Shown: piece by piece, positions 17,407 to 25,671 of the stretch | How the letters are laid out: each line of letters opens with the position of its first letter | Numbering within the stretch: position 1 is the first letter of the stretch | Assembly (NCBI RefSeq): GCF_030268225.1 | Contig: NZ_BSQG01000001.1 | Location: 609,299-673,298 of the forward strand | Length of the DNA: 64,000 nucleotides | Reading direction: 5' to 3' | Source of the DNA: Nocardiopsis ansamitocini | GTDB taxonomy: Bacteria; Actinomycetota; Actinomycetes; Streptosporangiales; Streptosporangiaceae | Program-made: the position numbers and the translations under genes | The notes under the pieces: model-generated | Databases searched by the model: none | Told to the model about the DNA's origin: nothing | What the model saw: only the letters and a program-made list of their open reading frames with translations

Positions 17407-18522
17407 CTAGTCGGGCGGGAAGCGCTCCTGCCAGCGCGGCCCGGCGAGGAGTGCGGCGGCGCCGGGACCGAAGGCCAGGGAGAAGTCGTCGGCCAGCTCC
17501 ATGAGGTCGCCGCGCCCTTCCACCTCGTAGGCCAATTCCGGGGGCAACGCGGTCTCACCGTGCAGGGCACCCAGGATGTTGCCGCAGATGGCGCCGGTGG
17601 AGTCGGAGTCACCGGAGTGGGTGACCGACAGCGCCAGCGCGTCGGTGAACCGGTGCGGCTCCGGGTGGACCAGCGCCGCGTAGACCGCGATGGCCAGGGC
17701 CTCCTCGGCGATCCAGCCACCGCCCAGGCTCTCGACGGTCGCGGGGGATGCCTCTGACTGTCGGGCGGCACGGCGAGCGGTGAGGAGTGCGGCGGAGGTC
17801 TCCTCGTGGCCGGGGTGGCGGTGGAGCACGGTCAGGACGGTGTCCAGCGCATCGTCGAGCGCGTCGCCCTCGACGATGCGGCGGACGAGCAGGGCGAGGG
17901 CACCGGAGGCAAGCCGCCCGGTGGGATGGCCATGGGTGAGGCCGGCGGCCTGGTCGGCCCAGGTGAACACGTCGTCGTCGGACGCGCTTGCCCGGGGGAG
18001 CAACCCGAAGGGCGCGGCGCGCATCACGCCTCCGCAGCCCTTGGAATCGTTGCGGGCGGGAACTCCGGGTTTCAGCGGACCGGGAGCGGGGGCAAGGGCG
18101 CTCAGGCAGGTGTTACCGGGCGCGCGCCGGGCGTAGAGCCAGGCGCGGGTCTGGAGCCGGCCGGTGTGGCGACCGTCGGGGGCGCGATGGCGTTGGGTGT
18201 CGTACCAGCGCAGGTAGGCGGCGTGGACCGGGGCGATCGGATCGAGCCCGTCCTTCCCGCCCTGTCGGGTACGGGCCCGGATGAGACCCTCCACGGTCCA
18301 CAGCGTCATCTGGGTGTCATCGGTGATGAGACCGTGGCGCGGTGTTGCGTGGGCGTAGTCCACGACGTACTCGCGCACCCCTTTCGGACCGTGCTCGGCG
18401 AGGATGCCGCCGAGCGACATGAACTCCACCGGTGCACCCAGGGCGTCACCGACCGCGCCGCCCAGCAGGCACCCCCGGACCCGCGACCGGTACCGCTCTG
18501 CCCACTGCACGTCCCAGCTCAT
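17407..18522 (-). CDS. ADP-ribosylglycohydrolase family protein
   Basis: 371 aa. Hydrolyses ADP-ribose from proteins, nucleic acids or small molecules by a binuclear magnesium centre. The start RVRGCLLGGAVGDALGAPVEF, the metal-binding TDDTQMTL, the HPTGRLASGA segment and the C-terminal THSGDSDSTGAICGNILGA carry the canonical Asp/Thr/Ser ligands, so it should be active. Substrate is unknown. GGAGAACGGGG lies upstream of the ATG. Upstream of, and on the same strand as, the ABC-class ATPase gene; cotranscription is possible. Confidence 0.9.
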   Translation of the reverse strand: MSWDVQWAERYRSRVRGCLLGGAVGDALGAPVEFMSLGGILAEHGPKGVREYVVDYAHATPRHGLITDDTQMTLWTVEGLIRARTRQGGKDGLDPIAPVHAAYLRWYDTQRHRAPDGRHTGRLQTRAWLYARRAPGNTCLSALAPAPGPLKPGVPARNDSKGCGGVMRAAPFGLLPRASASDDDVFTWADQAAGLTHGHPTGRLASGALALLVRRIVEGDALDDALDTVLTVLHRHPGHEETSAALLTARRAARQSEASPATVESLGGGWIAEEALAIAVYAALVHPEPHRFTDALALSVTHSGDSDSTGAICGNILGALHGETALPPELAYEVEGRGDLMELADDFSLAFGPGAAALLAGPRWQERFPPD

Positions 18523-18670
18523 GGGGTCCCCGTTCTCCGCCCCGGTGCGCCCGTCGCTGCCGGAGTGCCATCATCCCGGACGGCGGGGGTGTCCCATCGA
18601 CGGGGTGTCGGCCCGCCGGGGGCACCAGTCCCGACTGCCTGTTTCCCTTCATCGAGTGGGTGCCGTGCCG

Positions 18671-19120
18671 CTAACCCGGCTCCCGCAGACGCGGCTCGTC
18701 GAGGATGAACATGGTCTGGGTGGAGCGGACCTCGGGAATACGCTGCAGCCGTTCCAGGACGAAGACGCGCAGGGCCGCGGCGTCGGCGACGCGGACCAAC
18801 AGCAGGAGGTCGACGTCGCCGGAGACCAGGGCGGCGTGGTCCACTTCGGGGATGTCGCGCAGATGGTCGCGGAAGAGCTCCCAGGAGTGCTGCTCGATGC
18901 GCACGGAGACGTAGGCCGCGAGCCCGAATCCGCACTTCTCGGGGTCGACGACCGCGGTGAATCCGCGGATCACGCCTTCGGTGCGCAGGCGGTCCAGTCG
19001 GGCGTAGGCGTTGGCGCGGGAGATGTGCGCCTGCTCGGCGACCGACCTGATGGACATCCGACCGTCAGCGCGCAGCAGGGCGATGATGTGGCGGTCCACT
19101 TCGTCGAGGTTGACTGCCAT
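18671..19120 (-). CDS. AsnC/Lrp-family regulator of the adjacent keto-acid dehydrogenase operon
   Basis: 149 aa from the ATG at 19120 with GGTGAGA upstream (the frame continues to 19189 without a start signal). The N-terminal HTH (VDRHIIALLRADGRMSIRSV, then ISRANAYARLDRL) and the C-terminal RAM ligand domain (AALVSGDVDLLLLVRVADA) are complete. Divergent from the E1alpha gene, like BkdR-type regulators beside branched-chain keto-acid dehydrogenase genes. A 13-bp palindrome (19156-19168) between the two genes is a candidate operator. The effector is probably a branched-chain amino or keto acid; this is inference. Confidence 0.9.
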   Translation of the reverse strand: MAVNLDEVDRHIIALLRADGRMSIRSVAEQAHISRANAYARLDRLRTEGVIRGFTAVVDPEKCGFGLAAYVSVRIEQHSWELFRDHLRDIPEVDHAALVSGDVDLLLLVRVADAAALRVFVLERLQRIPEVRSTQTMFILDEPRLREPG

Positions 19121-19155
19121 GCGTCTCACCCCATGTCGTCCCCGTGCCGGACGCC

Positions 19156-19168
19156 GCAAACAATTTGC
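19156..19168. promoter_or_regulatory. Candidate Lrp-family operator
   Basis: GCAAACAATTTGC is a perfect palindrome (five-base arms, three-base centre) in the AT-richer divergent region between the AsnC/Lrp gene and the E1alpha gene. It is 50-62 bases upstream of the predicted E1alpha -35 and 36-48 bases before the regulator start. Confidence 0.45.
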
Positions 19169-19217
19169 CGCCGACACCGCCCAGAACACCCATTTGTCTA
19201 TTCTTCCCCGCGCATCA

Positions 19218-19247
19218 TGGACACTATGGGGTGATTCAGCTCATATT
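19218..19247 (+). promoter_or_regulatory. Promoter of the dehydrogenase operon, probably leaderless
   Basis: TGGACA (19218-19223) and CATATT (19242-19247) are 18 bases apart. The ATG of E1alpha starts six bases after the -10 and has no Shine-Dalgarno, the geometry of a leaderless actinobacterial transcript. Confidence 0.55.
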
Positions 19248-19253
19248 CAAGAC

Positions 19254-20354
19254 ATGAAGCGCATCGATGAGCGACCCGCGCCGGCTCCCCCGGGGCTGCC
19301 CTCCCTTGAGCCGGTCCGCCTCGTGGACCGGCATGGACGACGCGTGGACACCCCCCTCTACCAATCGCCCGGCAACGCCGTACTGCTGGAACTGCTGCGC
19401 GGGATGGTGGTGGGGCGCCGCTTCGATCAACAGGCCGGCGCACTGACCCGGCAGGGCCGTCTGGCGGTCTACCCCTCTTCCCATGGCCAGGAGGCCTGCC
19501 AGGTGGGCGGGGCCCTGGCCTTGGACGAGGGTGACTGGCTCTTCCCGACCTACCGCGACAGCGTCGCGCTGGTCACCCGCGGCGTCGACCCGGTCGAGGT
19601 GCTGACCCTGCTGCGCGGCAACTGGCACAGCGGCTACGACTCCAACCGCTACCGCTGTGCACCGCAGTGCACTCCTCTGGCCACCAACGCCTCGCACGCG
19701 GTGGGACTCACCTACGCCGCTCGGCGCAAGGGCGAGAACGTGGCCGCGCTGGTGCTCATGGGGGACGGCGCGACCAGCGAGGGCGACGCGCACGAGGCCT
19801 ACAACTTCGCCGCCGTGTGGAACGCCCCGGTGGTCTTTTTGATCCAGAACAACCAGTGGGCGATCAGCGTCCCGGTCCACAAGCAGTCCAAGGCACCCAC
19901 CCTGGCGCACAAGGCAATCGGCTACGGCATCCGGGGTCACCATGTGGACGGCAACGACGCCGCGGCGGTGCACTCCGTGGTCTCCGGGGCGCTGGCCGAC
20001 GCCCGGGCGGGCAAGGGGCCCGCGATCATCGAGGCCCAGACCTACCGGATCGATCCGCACACCAACGCCGACGCACCCCAGCGCTACCGCGACGCGACCG
20101 AGGTCGACCGCTGGCGCGGGCGCGATCCGTTGAACCGGCTCGAAGCCCTGCTCCGCGCCGAAGGGCTGCTCGACGACGACGCGCTGGCCGCGATGGCGGC
20201 CGAGGGCGAGGCCCTGGCGACGCGGGTGCGGGAGCGGATGGCCGGCGAGGACACCCTCGACCCCGACGAGCTGTTCGCGCACGTCTTCGCCAGTCCGACC
20301 GCCCAACTGCTGGAGCAGCGCCAGGCGCTGCGCGACGAACTCCGGGAGGCGTGA
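19254..20354 (+). CDS. bkdA: 2-oxoacid dehydrogenase E1 alpha subunit (branched-chain type)
   Basis: 366 aa. Thiamine-diphosphate-dependent decarboxylase subunit of a 2-oxoacid dehydrogenase complex. The TPP motif runs from GDGATSEGDAHEAYNFAAVW to the Asn pair in LIQNNQWAIS. HGQEACQVGGALAL and FPTYRDS line the cofactor site. Residues after it (SKAPTLAHKAIGYGI) form the phosphorylation-loop region. First of three overlapping genes with E1 beta and E2; no E3 lipoamide dehydrogenase in the window, so it must be supplied elsewhere. Branched-chain preference is inferred from the adjacent AsnC/Lrp regulator; pyruvate is the alternative. No ribosome binding site: leaderless start proposed. Confidence 0.85.
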   Translation: MKRIDERPAPAPPGLPSLEPVRLVDRHGRRVDTPLYQSPGNAVLLELLRGMVVGRRFDQQAGALTRQGRLAVYPSSHGQEACQVGGALALDEGDWLFPTYRDSVALVTRGVDPVEVLTLLRGNWHSGYDSNRYRCAPQCTPLATNASHAVGLTYAARRKGENVAALVLMGDGATSEGDAHEAYNFAAVWNAPVVFLIQNNQWAISVPVHKQSKAPTLAHKAIGYGIRGHHVDGNDAAAVHSVVSGALADARAGKGPAIIEAQTYRIDPHTNADAPQRYRDATEVDRWRGRDPLNRLEALLRAEGLLDDDALAAMAAEGEALATRVRERMAGEDTLDPDELFAHVFASPTAQLLEQRQALRDELREA

Positions 20355-20355
20355 C

Positions 20356-21420
20356 GTGACCGAGCTGACCATGGCCCAGGCCCTGAACCTGGCGCTGCGC
20401 GACGCCTTGGCCGAGGACGAGCGCGTGCTGGTCTACGGCGAGGACGTGGGCCCGTTGGGCGGCGTCTTCCGGGTGACCGACGGACTGACCGAAGCATTCG
20501 GCGAGGACCGCTGCTTCGACTCCCCTCTGGCAGAGTCCGGGATCGTGGGCACCGCCGTGGGAATGGCGATGTACGGGCAGCGTCCCGTCGTGGAGATGCA
20601 GTTCGACGCCTTCGGTTACCCGGCGTTCGAACAGGTCGTCTCGCATGTGGCGAAGATGGGGAACCGGACCCGGGGCGGGCTGCGCCTGCCATTGGTGATC
20701 CGGATCCCCTACGGCGGCGGCATCGGGGGCGTGGAACACCACAGCGACTCCTCCGAGGCCTACTACGCCCACACCCCGGGGCTGCGCGTGGTGACGCCGG
20801 CGACCCCCGCCGACGCCTACTCGATGCTGCGCGAGGCGATCGAGAGCCCTGATCCCGTGGTGTTCCTGGAACCCAAGCGACGTTACTGGTCCAAGGGCGA
20901 GGTGGAGCCGGGCGCCCGCACCGAGCCGATGGACCGGGCCGTGGTGCGCCGCGTCGGCACCGACGCCACCCTGATCGCCTACGGTCCGATGGTCACCACG
21001 GCCCTGGACACCGCGGCGGCAGCCTCTGCCGAGGGACTGGACATCGAGGTGGTCGACCTTCGCAGCCTGGCGCCCTTCGACGATGCCACCGTCACGGCCT
21101 CCGTGCGCAAGACCGGGCGGGCGGTGGTGGTGCACGAGGCGTCGACGTTCGGGGGTTACGGCGCGGAGGTGGTGGCGCGGGTGACCGAACGCTGCTTCCA
21201 CTACCTGGACGCCCCGGTTCTGCGCGTGGGCGGGTTCGACATTCCTTATCCCCCGCCGAAACTGGAAGAGCACCACCTGCCCGGAGTCGATCGGATCCTG
21301 GACACGCTGGCACGGTTGCAGTGGGAGTCGCGTTGGGTGGAGCCGGAACGGTCCGCGCCCTCTGCCGTGGCACCGAACGGGCTCGTTCTTCCCGCGCACG
21401 ACACGCGGGTGAACGCGTGA
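20356..21420 (+). CDS. bkdB: 2-oxoacid dehydrogenase E1 beta subunit
   Basis: 354 aa from a GTG one base after the E1 alpha stop. Family blocks are intact: LRDALAEDERVLVYGEDVG, FDSPLAESGIVGTAVGMA, QFDAFGYPAFEQVVSHVAK with catalytic and interface residues, IRIPYGGGIGGVEHHSDS with the His that acts at the TPP site, and VVDLRSLAPFDDATVTASV. The C-terminal part carries about 15 extra residues after the usual transketolase C-domain end (LVLPAHDTRVNA). It forms the alpha2beta2 heterotetramer with the preceding gene product. Its stop overlaps the E2 start (GTGA). Confidence 0.9.
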   Translation: MTELTMAQALNLALRDALAEDERVLVYGEDVGPLGGVFRVTDGLTEAFGEDRCFDSPLAESGIVGTAVGMAMYGQRPVVEMQFDAFGYPAFEQVVSHVAKMGNRTRGGLRLPLVIRIPYGGGIGGVEHHSDSSEAYYAHTPGLRVVTPATPADAYSMLREAIESPDPVVFLEPKRRYWSKGEVEPGARTEPMDRAVVRRVGTDATLIAYGPMVTTALDTAAAASAEGLDIEVVDLRSLAPFDDATVTASVRKTGRAVVVHEASTFGGYGAEVVARVTERCFHYLDAPVLRVGGFDIPYPPPKLEEHHLPGVDRILDTLARLQWESRWVEPERSAPSAVAPNGLVLPAHDTRVNA

Positions 21421-22811
21421 GCGCCGGCGCGGTGCGGGCGTTCGCGCTGCCCGACCTCGGCGAGGGGTTGACCGAGGCCGAGATCGTGCGCTGGCTGGTG
21501 TCCCCCGGGGACACGGTGACGATCGACCAGCCGGTCGCGGAGGTGGAGACGGCCAAGGCCGTGGTGGAGGTTCCCTGCCCCTATGCGGGCCGGGTGGCCG
21601 AACTGCACGGCGCTGAAGGGGCGACCGTTGACGTCGGCGCCTCGTTGATCAGTATCGATACCACGGCATCGGCGGCTCCTGCCGGTTTCGGCGAGCCCGG
21701 TGTCGTCGTGCCGGAAGCCCGGTCGGGTGGTTCGGCGGAGCCCGGCGGGGACGGCGACGATGCCGCCCCCGGTGCTTCCGGCTCCGGCGCGGTCCTGGTC
21801 GGATACGGCACGAGCGAGGGCGGACGGCGCAGTCGGCGGGCTGCCCGCGCCTTCGTCGCGGACGAGCCTCGGACAACGGCGTCCAAGGCATCGTCCGCCC
21901 CACCGGCCGGGCCGCGCACCCGCCGGCCGGTGGTGTCGCCGCTGGTGCGGCGGATCGCCCGCGAGCAGGGGGTGGATGTGGCCGGCCTGGACGGGAGCGG
22001 CCCCAACGGCCTGGTGCTGCGACGCGACGTGGAGGCCGTACTGGCCTACCGTCGGGGCGCGGCCGATGCGGAACGCTCTCCGGGTTCGTCGCGGTCCCAG
22101 GCGTATGCAAAACGCCCCGAGCCCGAGCGCATCCCGATCAGGGGCACGCGCCGGGTGATGGCCGACCGGTTGTCGCGGTCCCGGCGCGAGATTCCCGAGG
22201 CGACCGTGTGGGTGGACGTGGACGCCGGCGGCCTGCTCGCAGCACGCGCGAGCCTGAACGCGGCCGCCCCCGAGCGACCGGTGAGCCTGCTGGCGCTGTT
22301 GGCCCGCTTCTGTGTGGCCGGGTTGCGCCGGTTCCCCGCGTTGAACGCTCGGGTGGACGGCGAGCGTTCCGAGATTCTACGGTTCTCCCAGATCAACCTG
22401 GGTTTCGCGGCACGGACACCGCGCGGCCTGGCCGTACCGGTGCTGCACGGAGCGCACGACCTGACCACGCGGGACCTGTCGGCGGCGCTGGGCGGCCTGA
22501 CCGGCGCCGCCCGCTCGGGGACGCTGACCCCGGGCCAGCTGAACGGCGGAACGTTCACGGTGAACAACTACGGCGTGTTCGGCGTGGACGGTTCTGCCGC
22601 CATCATCAACCACCCCGAAGCCGCGATTCTCGGCATGGGGCGGATCATGGAACGGCCCTGGGTGGTGGACGGCTCACTCGCGGTGCGCCCGGTCACCGAA
22701 CTGACCCTGGCCTTCGACCACCGGGTCTGCGACGGTGAGGAGGCCGGCGGCTTCCTGCGCTTCGTCGCCGACTGCGTCGAGCGCCCCGAACTGCTGTTGG
22801 GCGAGGTCTGA
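21417..22811 (+). CDS. bkdC: 2-oxoacid dehydrogenase E2 (dihydrolipoamide acyltransferase)
   Basis: 464 aa from a GTG overlapping the E1 beta stop. Domains in order: a single lipoyl domain (residues 5-80; lipoylated Lys in ETAKAVVEV), a Gly/Ser/Pro linker, the peripheral subunit-binding domain (about 180-220, VVSPLVRRIAREQG with VAGLDGSGPNGLVLRRDV), a second linker and the catalytic acyltransferase domain (about 240-464) with NYGVFGVDG and the catalytic FDHRVCDGEEAGGFL (His-x3-Asp). It forms the core of the complex and passes acyl groups to CoA. A terminator follows. Confidence 0.92.
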   Translation: MSAGAVRAFALPDLGEGLTEAEIVRWLVSPGDTVTIDQPVAEVETAKAVVEVPCPYAGRVAELHGAEGATVDVGASLISIDTTASAAPAGFGEPGVVVPEARSGGSAEPGGDGDDAAPGASGSGAVLVGYGTSEGGRRSRRAARAFVADEPRTTASKASSAPPAGPRTRRPVVSPLVRRIAREQGVDVAGLDGSGPNGLVLRRDVEAVLAYRRGAADAERSPGSSRSQAYAKRPEPERIPIRGTRRVMADRLSRSRREIPEATVWVDVDAGGLLAARASLNAAAPERPVSLLALLARFCVAGLRRFPALNARVDGERSEILRFSQINLGFAARTPRGLAVPVLHGAHDLTTRDLSAALGGLTGAARSGTLTPGQLNGGTFTVNNYGVFGVDGSAAIINHPEAAILGMGRIMERPWVVDGSLAVRPVTELTLAFDHRVCDGEEAGGFLRFVADCVERPELLLGEV

Positions 22812-22824
22812 AACCCTCTCCCTG

Positions 22825-22858
22825 CCGTCGTGGTCCCCCCGTGGGGAGACCACGACGG
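22825..22858. terminator. Hairpin after the dehydrogenase operon
   Basis: CCGTCGTGGTC (22825-22835) pairs with GACCACGACGG (22848-22858), with inner CCCC/GGGG pairing. It lies between the E2 stop and the end of the convergent gene. Confidence 0.65.
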
Positions 22859-22978
22859 GGGGAGACGGTTATCCGCGGATGGCGCATCGGGCGCTCGCGG
22901 GGCCCGATGAAGCGGTCGGGGACGCGGGGAACGCGCTCGGCCGCCTGGAAAGCGACGCGCTCCGGGCGGTCCCAGGCG

Positions 22979-24058
22979 TCAGGTGTTGGCGCCGCGGGCG
23001 GCGACCTCCCAGCGATCGACCACCGCGCCGTCGGCGACGACCAGCAGGTGGTCGGCGAGGTTCACCGCGGTGCAGACGTGGTTGGGAGCGACCCGCAGCA
23101 ACGTTCCGAGGTCGGGAAGCGGGGTGTCGTGCGGCCAGTCCACGGTCGCGTGGTGTTCGGAAAGAGCACTGATGCGGGCATCGGGATGGTCGGGCAACCG
23201 GCCGAACCCCGACGCCCAGGCCGGGCGGTCCGCACCCAGGACCTTGCTCCCCGCGTCCAGTACGACGCGCCCGCCGGAGCGGGAGACGACGGTCGCGGCT
23301 GCGGTCAGTGCGATATCGGCGGCTGTGCAGGTGCCCAGCTCCCATTGCTGGGCATCACCGAAAACGTACACGCCAGGACGCAACTCGGTCAGGCCCGAAT
23401 CCGTGTCATGGGCGGCTGTGGGTGTGGAACCTCCGCTGACAACCGGACACTGCACGCCTCTGGCACGTAGGGCGTCCGCCGCGAGGTGCAGCGCACGGGC
23501 CTCGTCGTCGGCGGCCGGGACAGCGTGCCCCGGCCCATAACTGTGACCGGGGAAGGTGAAGACGCCCCGGACGTCGAGCCCGGCGCGTGCGGCCTGTTCT
23601 GCGACGCGGCCGGCCTCCTGCGGAAGCACACCGGTTCGGTGGTGGCCGCTGTCGACCTCCACGAGAACCTCGATCGGGTGCGTGCCACCGGCATGGCGGG
23701 CCAGCGCCCGGGCGCCTTCCCCCGAGTCGATGCCCACCCGCAGGCGGACGCGCTCGGCGACGGCGCGCAGGCGCGCGCCCCGGGCTGCGTCCACCCACAG
23801 CGGGTAGGCGATGAACAGGTCGTCGACTCCGGCGTCGGCGAACACCTCGGCCTCGGCGACCGTGGCGACGGTCAGGCCGTGGGCGCCCGCCGCCAGCTGG
23901 CGGCGGGCGACCTCGACGCTCTTGTGCGTCTTGGCGTGCGGACGCAACCGGATCGCGCGGTCCACGGTCCGAGCGGCCATCGCCGCCACGTTGGCGTCGA
24001 GACGCTCGGCGTCGACCAGTAGGCAGGGCGTGGTGATGTCATCAGACCGCAATCGCAT
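22979..24058 (-). CDS. D-threonine aldolase/D-serine dehydratase-like PLP enzyme
   Basis: 359 aa. Fold-type III PLP protein: the N-terminal alanine-racemase-like barrel (start TPCLLVDAERLDANVAAM) has the PLP lysine in LRPHAKTHKS, and the C-terminal D-serine dehydratase-like domain (about 260-350) has the metal ligands His and Cys in VAPNHVCTAVNLAD. Substrate and phosphate-loop segments EVDSGHHRTGV, FTFPGHSYGPGH and VVSGGSTPTA are present. It should act on a D-beta-hydroxy amino acid in the cytoplasm, by aldol cleavage or dehydration; which one cannot be told from sequence. Single gene. Confidence 0.85.
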   Translation of the reverse strand: MRLRSDDITTPCLLVDAERLDANVAAMAARTVDRAIRLRPHAKTHKSVEVARRQLAAGAHGLTVATVAEAEVFADAGVDDLFIAYPLWVDAARGARLRAVAERVRLRVGIDSGEGARALARHAGGTHPIEVLVEVDSGHHRTGVLPQEAGRVAEQAARAGLDVRGVFTFPGHSYGPGHAVPAADDEARALHLAADALRARGVQCPVVSGGSTPTAAHDTDSGLTELRPGVYVFGDAQQWELGTCTAADIALTAAATVVSRSGGRVVLDAGSKVLGADRPAWASGFGRLPDHPDARISALSEHHATVDWPHDTPLPDLGTLLRVAPNHVCTAVNLADHLLVVADGAVVDRWEVAARGANT

Positions 24059-24086
24059 ACCGATCAGTCTGACATCCTGCGTCCGC

Positions 24087-24983
24087 CTAGACGGGTGCGA
24101 CCTTGCGGGCGACCCTGGCCATCAGGCCGGGCTTGCGGTGCCGCCCGGACGAGTCGCCGTGGACCGCGGCATTGCGCTGTTTGACCACGAAGACCGTGGC
24201 CGCGGCCGCGGCCACGATGGCCAGGGTGACTCCGCTGGAGGCCATCGGAAGGTCGTTGGACGCCAGGTCGAAGGAGTTGCCGGTTCCGGCCTCGGTACCG
24301 GCGGTGGTGTCGGTCGCACCTCCGGAGCCGGGAGCCGCCTGCTGGGCGTCCCCTCCTCCGGGAGGAGCCTGGTCACCGCCGCCTGCGGCACCGGACTGGT
24401 CCTGGGAGTCCTCGGACCCCTCCGTCCCGTTGCCGGCCGCCGCCTGATCGGTGGACTCCTCGCCGCCGGAGTCCTCGGCCTTGGACTCCTCCTTGGGCGT
24501 CTCTTCGGTCTTCTCCGCCTTGGGCAGTTCGGAGACCGCACTGTCGCACTTGGTGGAGGAGTCCTGGAAGGGGTGGGGTGTGCCTTCGGTGCCGTTACCG
24601 TCACCCCACTTGGTGATGTAGTACTCGACGTCGATGTGGCCGTTGCCGCCGCTCACGGTGAGGCTGGAATCGTCCCAGGACTCACCGGTCAGGTTGGCGA
24701 ACGTCTTGCCGTCGAGGTCGAGCATGACGTGACAGTCGTTGGACGGGACGCCGGGCCCCCGGTCACCGATGAAGAAATCGGCGCGCTCACCGTTGTAGGT
24801 GACGTAGCCCTCGGTGCCCAGCGGCCAGCTGGGTGCCGCGAACAGGCCCTCTTGCATGGGCTCGCCGGACGCGGGCGCGCCGGTGTCGCCGTTGATTCCG
24901 GATCCGTCGTCCCAGAAGTAGGACGCCTTGACTTCGCCGTGCAGGAGCACATCGGCGTCGCTTTTTCCAGTGGAAGGGTTCAT
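24087..24983 (-). CDS. C-terminally anchored protein with a barrel-like N-terminal domain and no visible signal peptide
   Basis: 298 aa. Residues about 15-120 (KASYFWDDGSG, GAPASGEPMQEGLFAAPSWP, FFIGDRGPGVPSN with the following DLDGKTFANLTG) have the look of a secreted double-psi beta-barrel (RlpA/expansin-like) domain, including the GDRGP block. Then comes a long Glu/Ser/Gly/Ala-rich linker, one hydrophobic helix (about 247-267, SGVTLAIVAAAAATVFVV) and a basic tail of about 30 residues. LPMAS before the helix recalls a sortase motif, but the tail is too long for a typical one. No signal peptide occurs: in-frame sequence upstream of the ATG hits a stop after about 21 codons with no other start, and there is no Shine-Dalgarno. 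The 5' end may be truncated or frameshifted. Family not recognised. Confidence 0.6.
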   Translation of the reverse strand: MNPSTGKSDADVLLHGEVKASYFWDDGSGINGDTGAPASGEPMQEGLFAAPSWPLGTEGYVTYNGERADFFIGDRGPGVPSNDCHVMLDLDGKTFANLTGESWDDSSLTVSGGNGHIDVEYYITKWGDGNGTEGTPHPFQDSSTKCDSAVSELPKAEKTEETPKEESKAEDSGGEESTDQAAAGNGTEGSEDSQDQSGAAGGGDQAPPGGGDAQQAAPGSGGATDTTAGTEAGTGNSFDLASNDLPMASSGVTLAIVAAAAATVFVVKQRNAAVHGDSSGRHRKPGLMARVARKVAPV

Positions 24984-25460
24984 GAGAAGAAGGAGGGGTT
25001 GACGACAGGGGTCGAGCCGTTCCCGTCCGGACCCTCATCCTTGCGACCACGAAAGAGGCAAGGGAGGGTAACCCGGTTGCCCGGGGCGTGTCATGACTGG
25101 GTCGTCAGACGACTGACGCGGTTACCGCTTGGAGTGCGGGGCCTTGAGGGGGCCGGTGGAGCAAAGAAATGCTCCGCACCGCGCGAGACAGGTTGGGTGT
25201 CCCTGGATCGGGAACCACCCGGGGCTCGACATCGGCCGGTCTGTTCGTGGCCACGAGGCAGATCACGAACCGATCACAAAGGACTCTAACTCACGAAAAA
25301 GCAAAAACGGATTATAAATCGCTAAAACCACCGAGAGCATCCTTTGCGTTACTCTTTGCGATAAGCCCAGCTAGCCGCATATGGCGATGATTTCCGCGCA
25401 CTGACAGCCATACTGCGCCCCACGCACTCCCCAAGAGCACGCCAAATGGTGATGCAGGTC
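24984..25460. other. Intergenic stretch with a lower-GC patch
   Basis: About 480 bases without a supportable gene. 25255-25400 is clearly AT-richer than its surroundings (runs such as CGAAAAAGCAAAAACGG and ATTATAAATCGC). Long open frames here are shadows. It could be an old insertion scar or simply promoter DNA for an undetected transcript. Confidence 0.4.
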
Positions 25461-25646
25461 TCAGTTTGCAGTGCTCCACGGAACCGCCCCGACCCCGGCG
25501 ACCGTGTCGAAACGCGCCATGTCCACCCAGCGCCGCCCACATGGGCAGCAGCGATAGCGGACGATCCCCTCGGATGTGTAGTGCGAGGACTCCACCCGGG
25601 CCGCCACAGCGGCACGGCCACAGGCCGAACATGACTCGTTGCTCAT
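25461..25646 (-). CDS. Small zinc-ribbon-like protein
   Basis: 61 aa from the ATG at 25646. Two paired-cysteine knuckles, SNESCSACGRAA and YRCCPCGRRW, about 24 residues apart would bind one zinc ion as a ribbon. The rest is short and polar. The Shine-Dalgarno-like GGAGG lies only one or two bases from the ATG, so the start may be leaderless. Divergent from the CGNR gene with 25 bases between start codons. Function unknown; a small DNA- or protein-binding partner is the simplest guess. Cysteine spacing and context support it as real. Confidence 0.55.
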   Translation of the reverse strand: MSNESCSACGRAAVAARVESSHYTSEGIVRYRCCPCGRRWVDMARFDTVAGVGAVPWSTAN

Positions 25647-25671
25647 GCCTCCAGCCTGATGTAATGGCCTT
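25647..25671. promoter_or_regulatory. 25-base divergent start region with overlapping -10 elements
   Basis: TGTAAT (25660-25665, + strand) ends six bases before the CGNR ATG, a leaderless geometry. On the other strand the same bases read ATTACA/TTACAT, a possible -10 for the leftward small gene. The -35 elements must lie inside the opposite coding regions. Confidence 0.4.

Noticed and set aside
24240-24260. LPMAS before a hydrophobic helix read as a sortase signal
   Set aside because: Neither LPxTG nor the Streptomyces LAxTG form, and about 30 residues follow the helix where a few are normal. Kept only as a remark.
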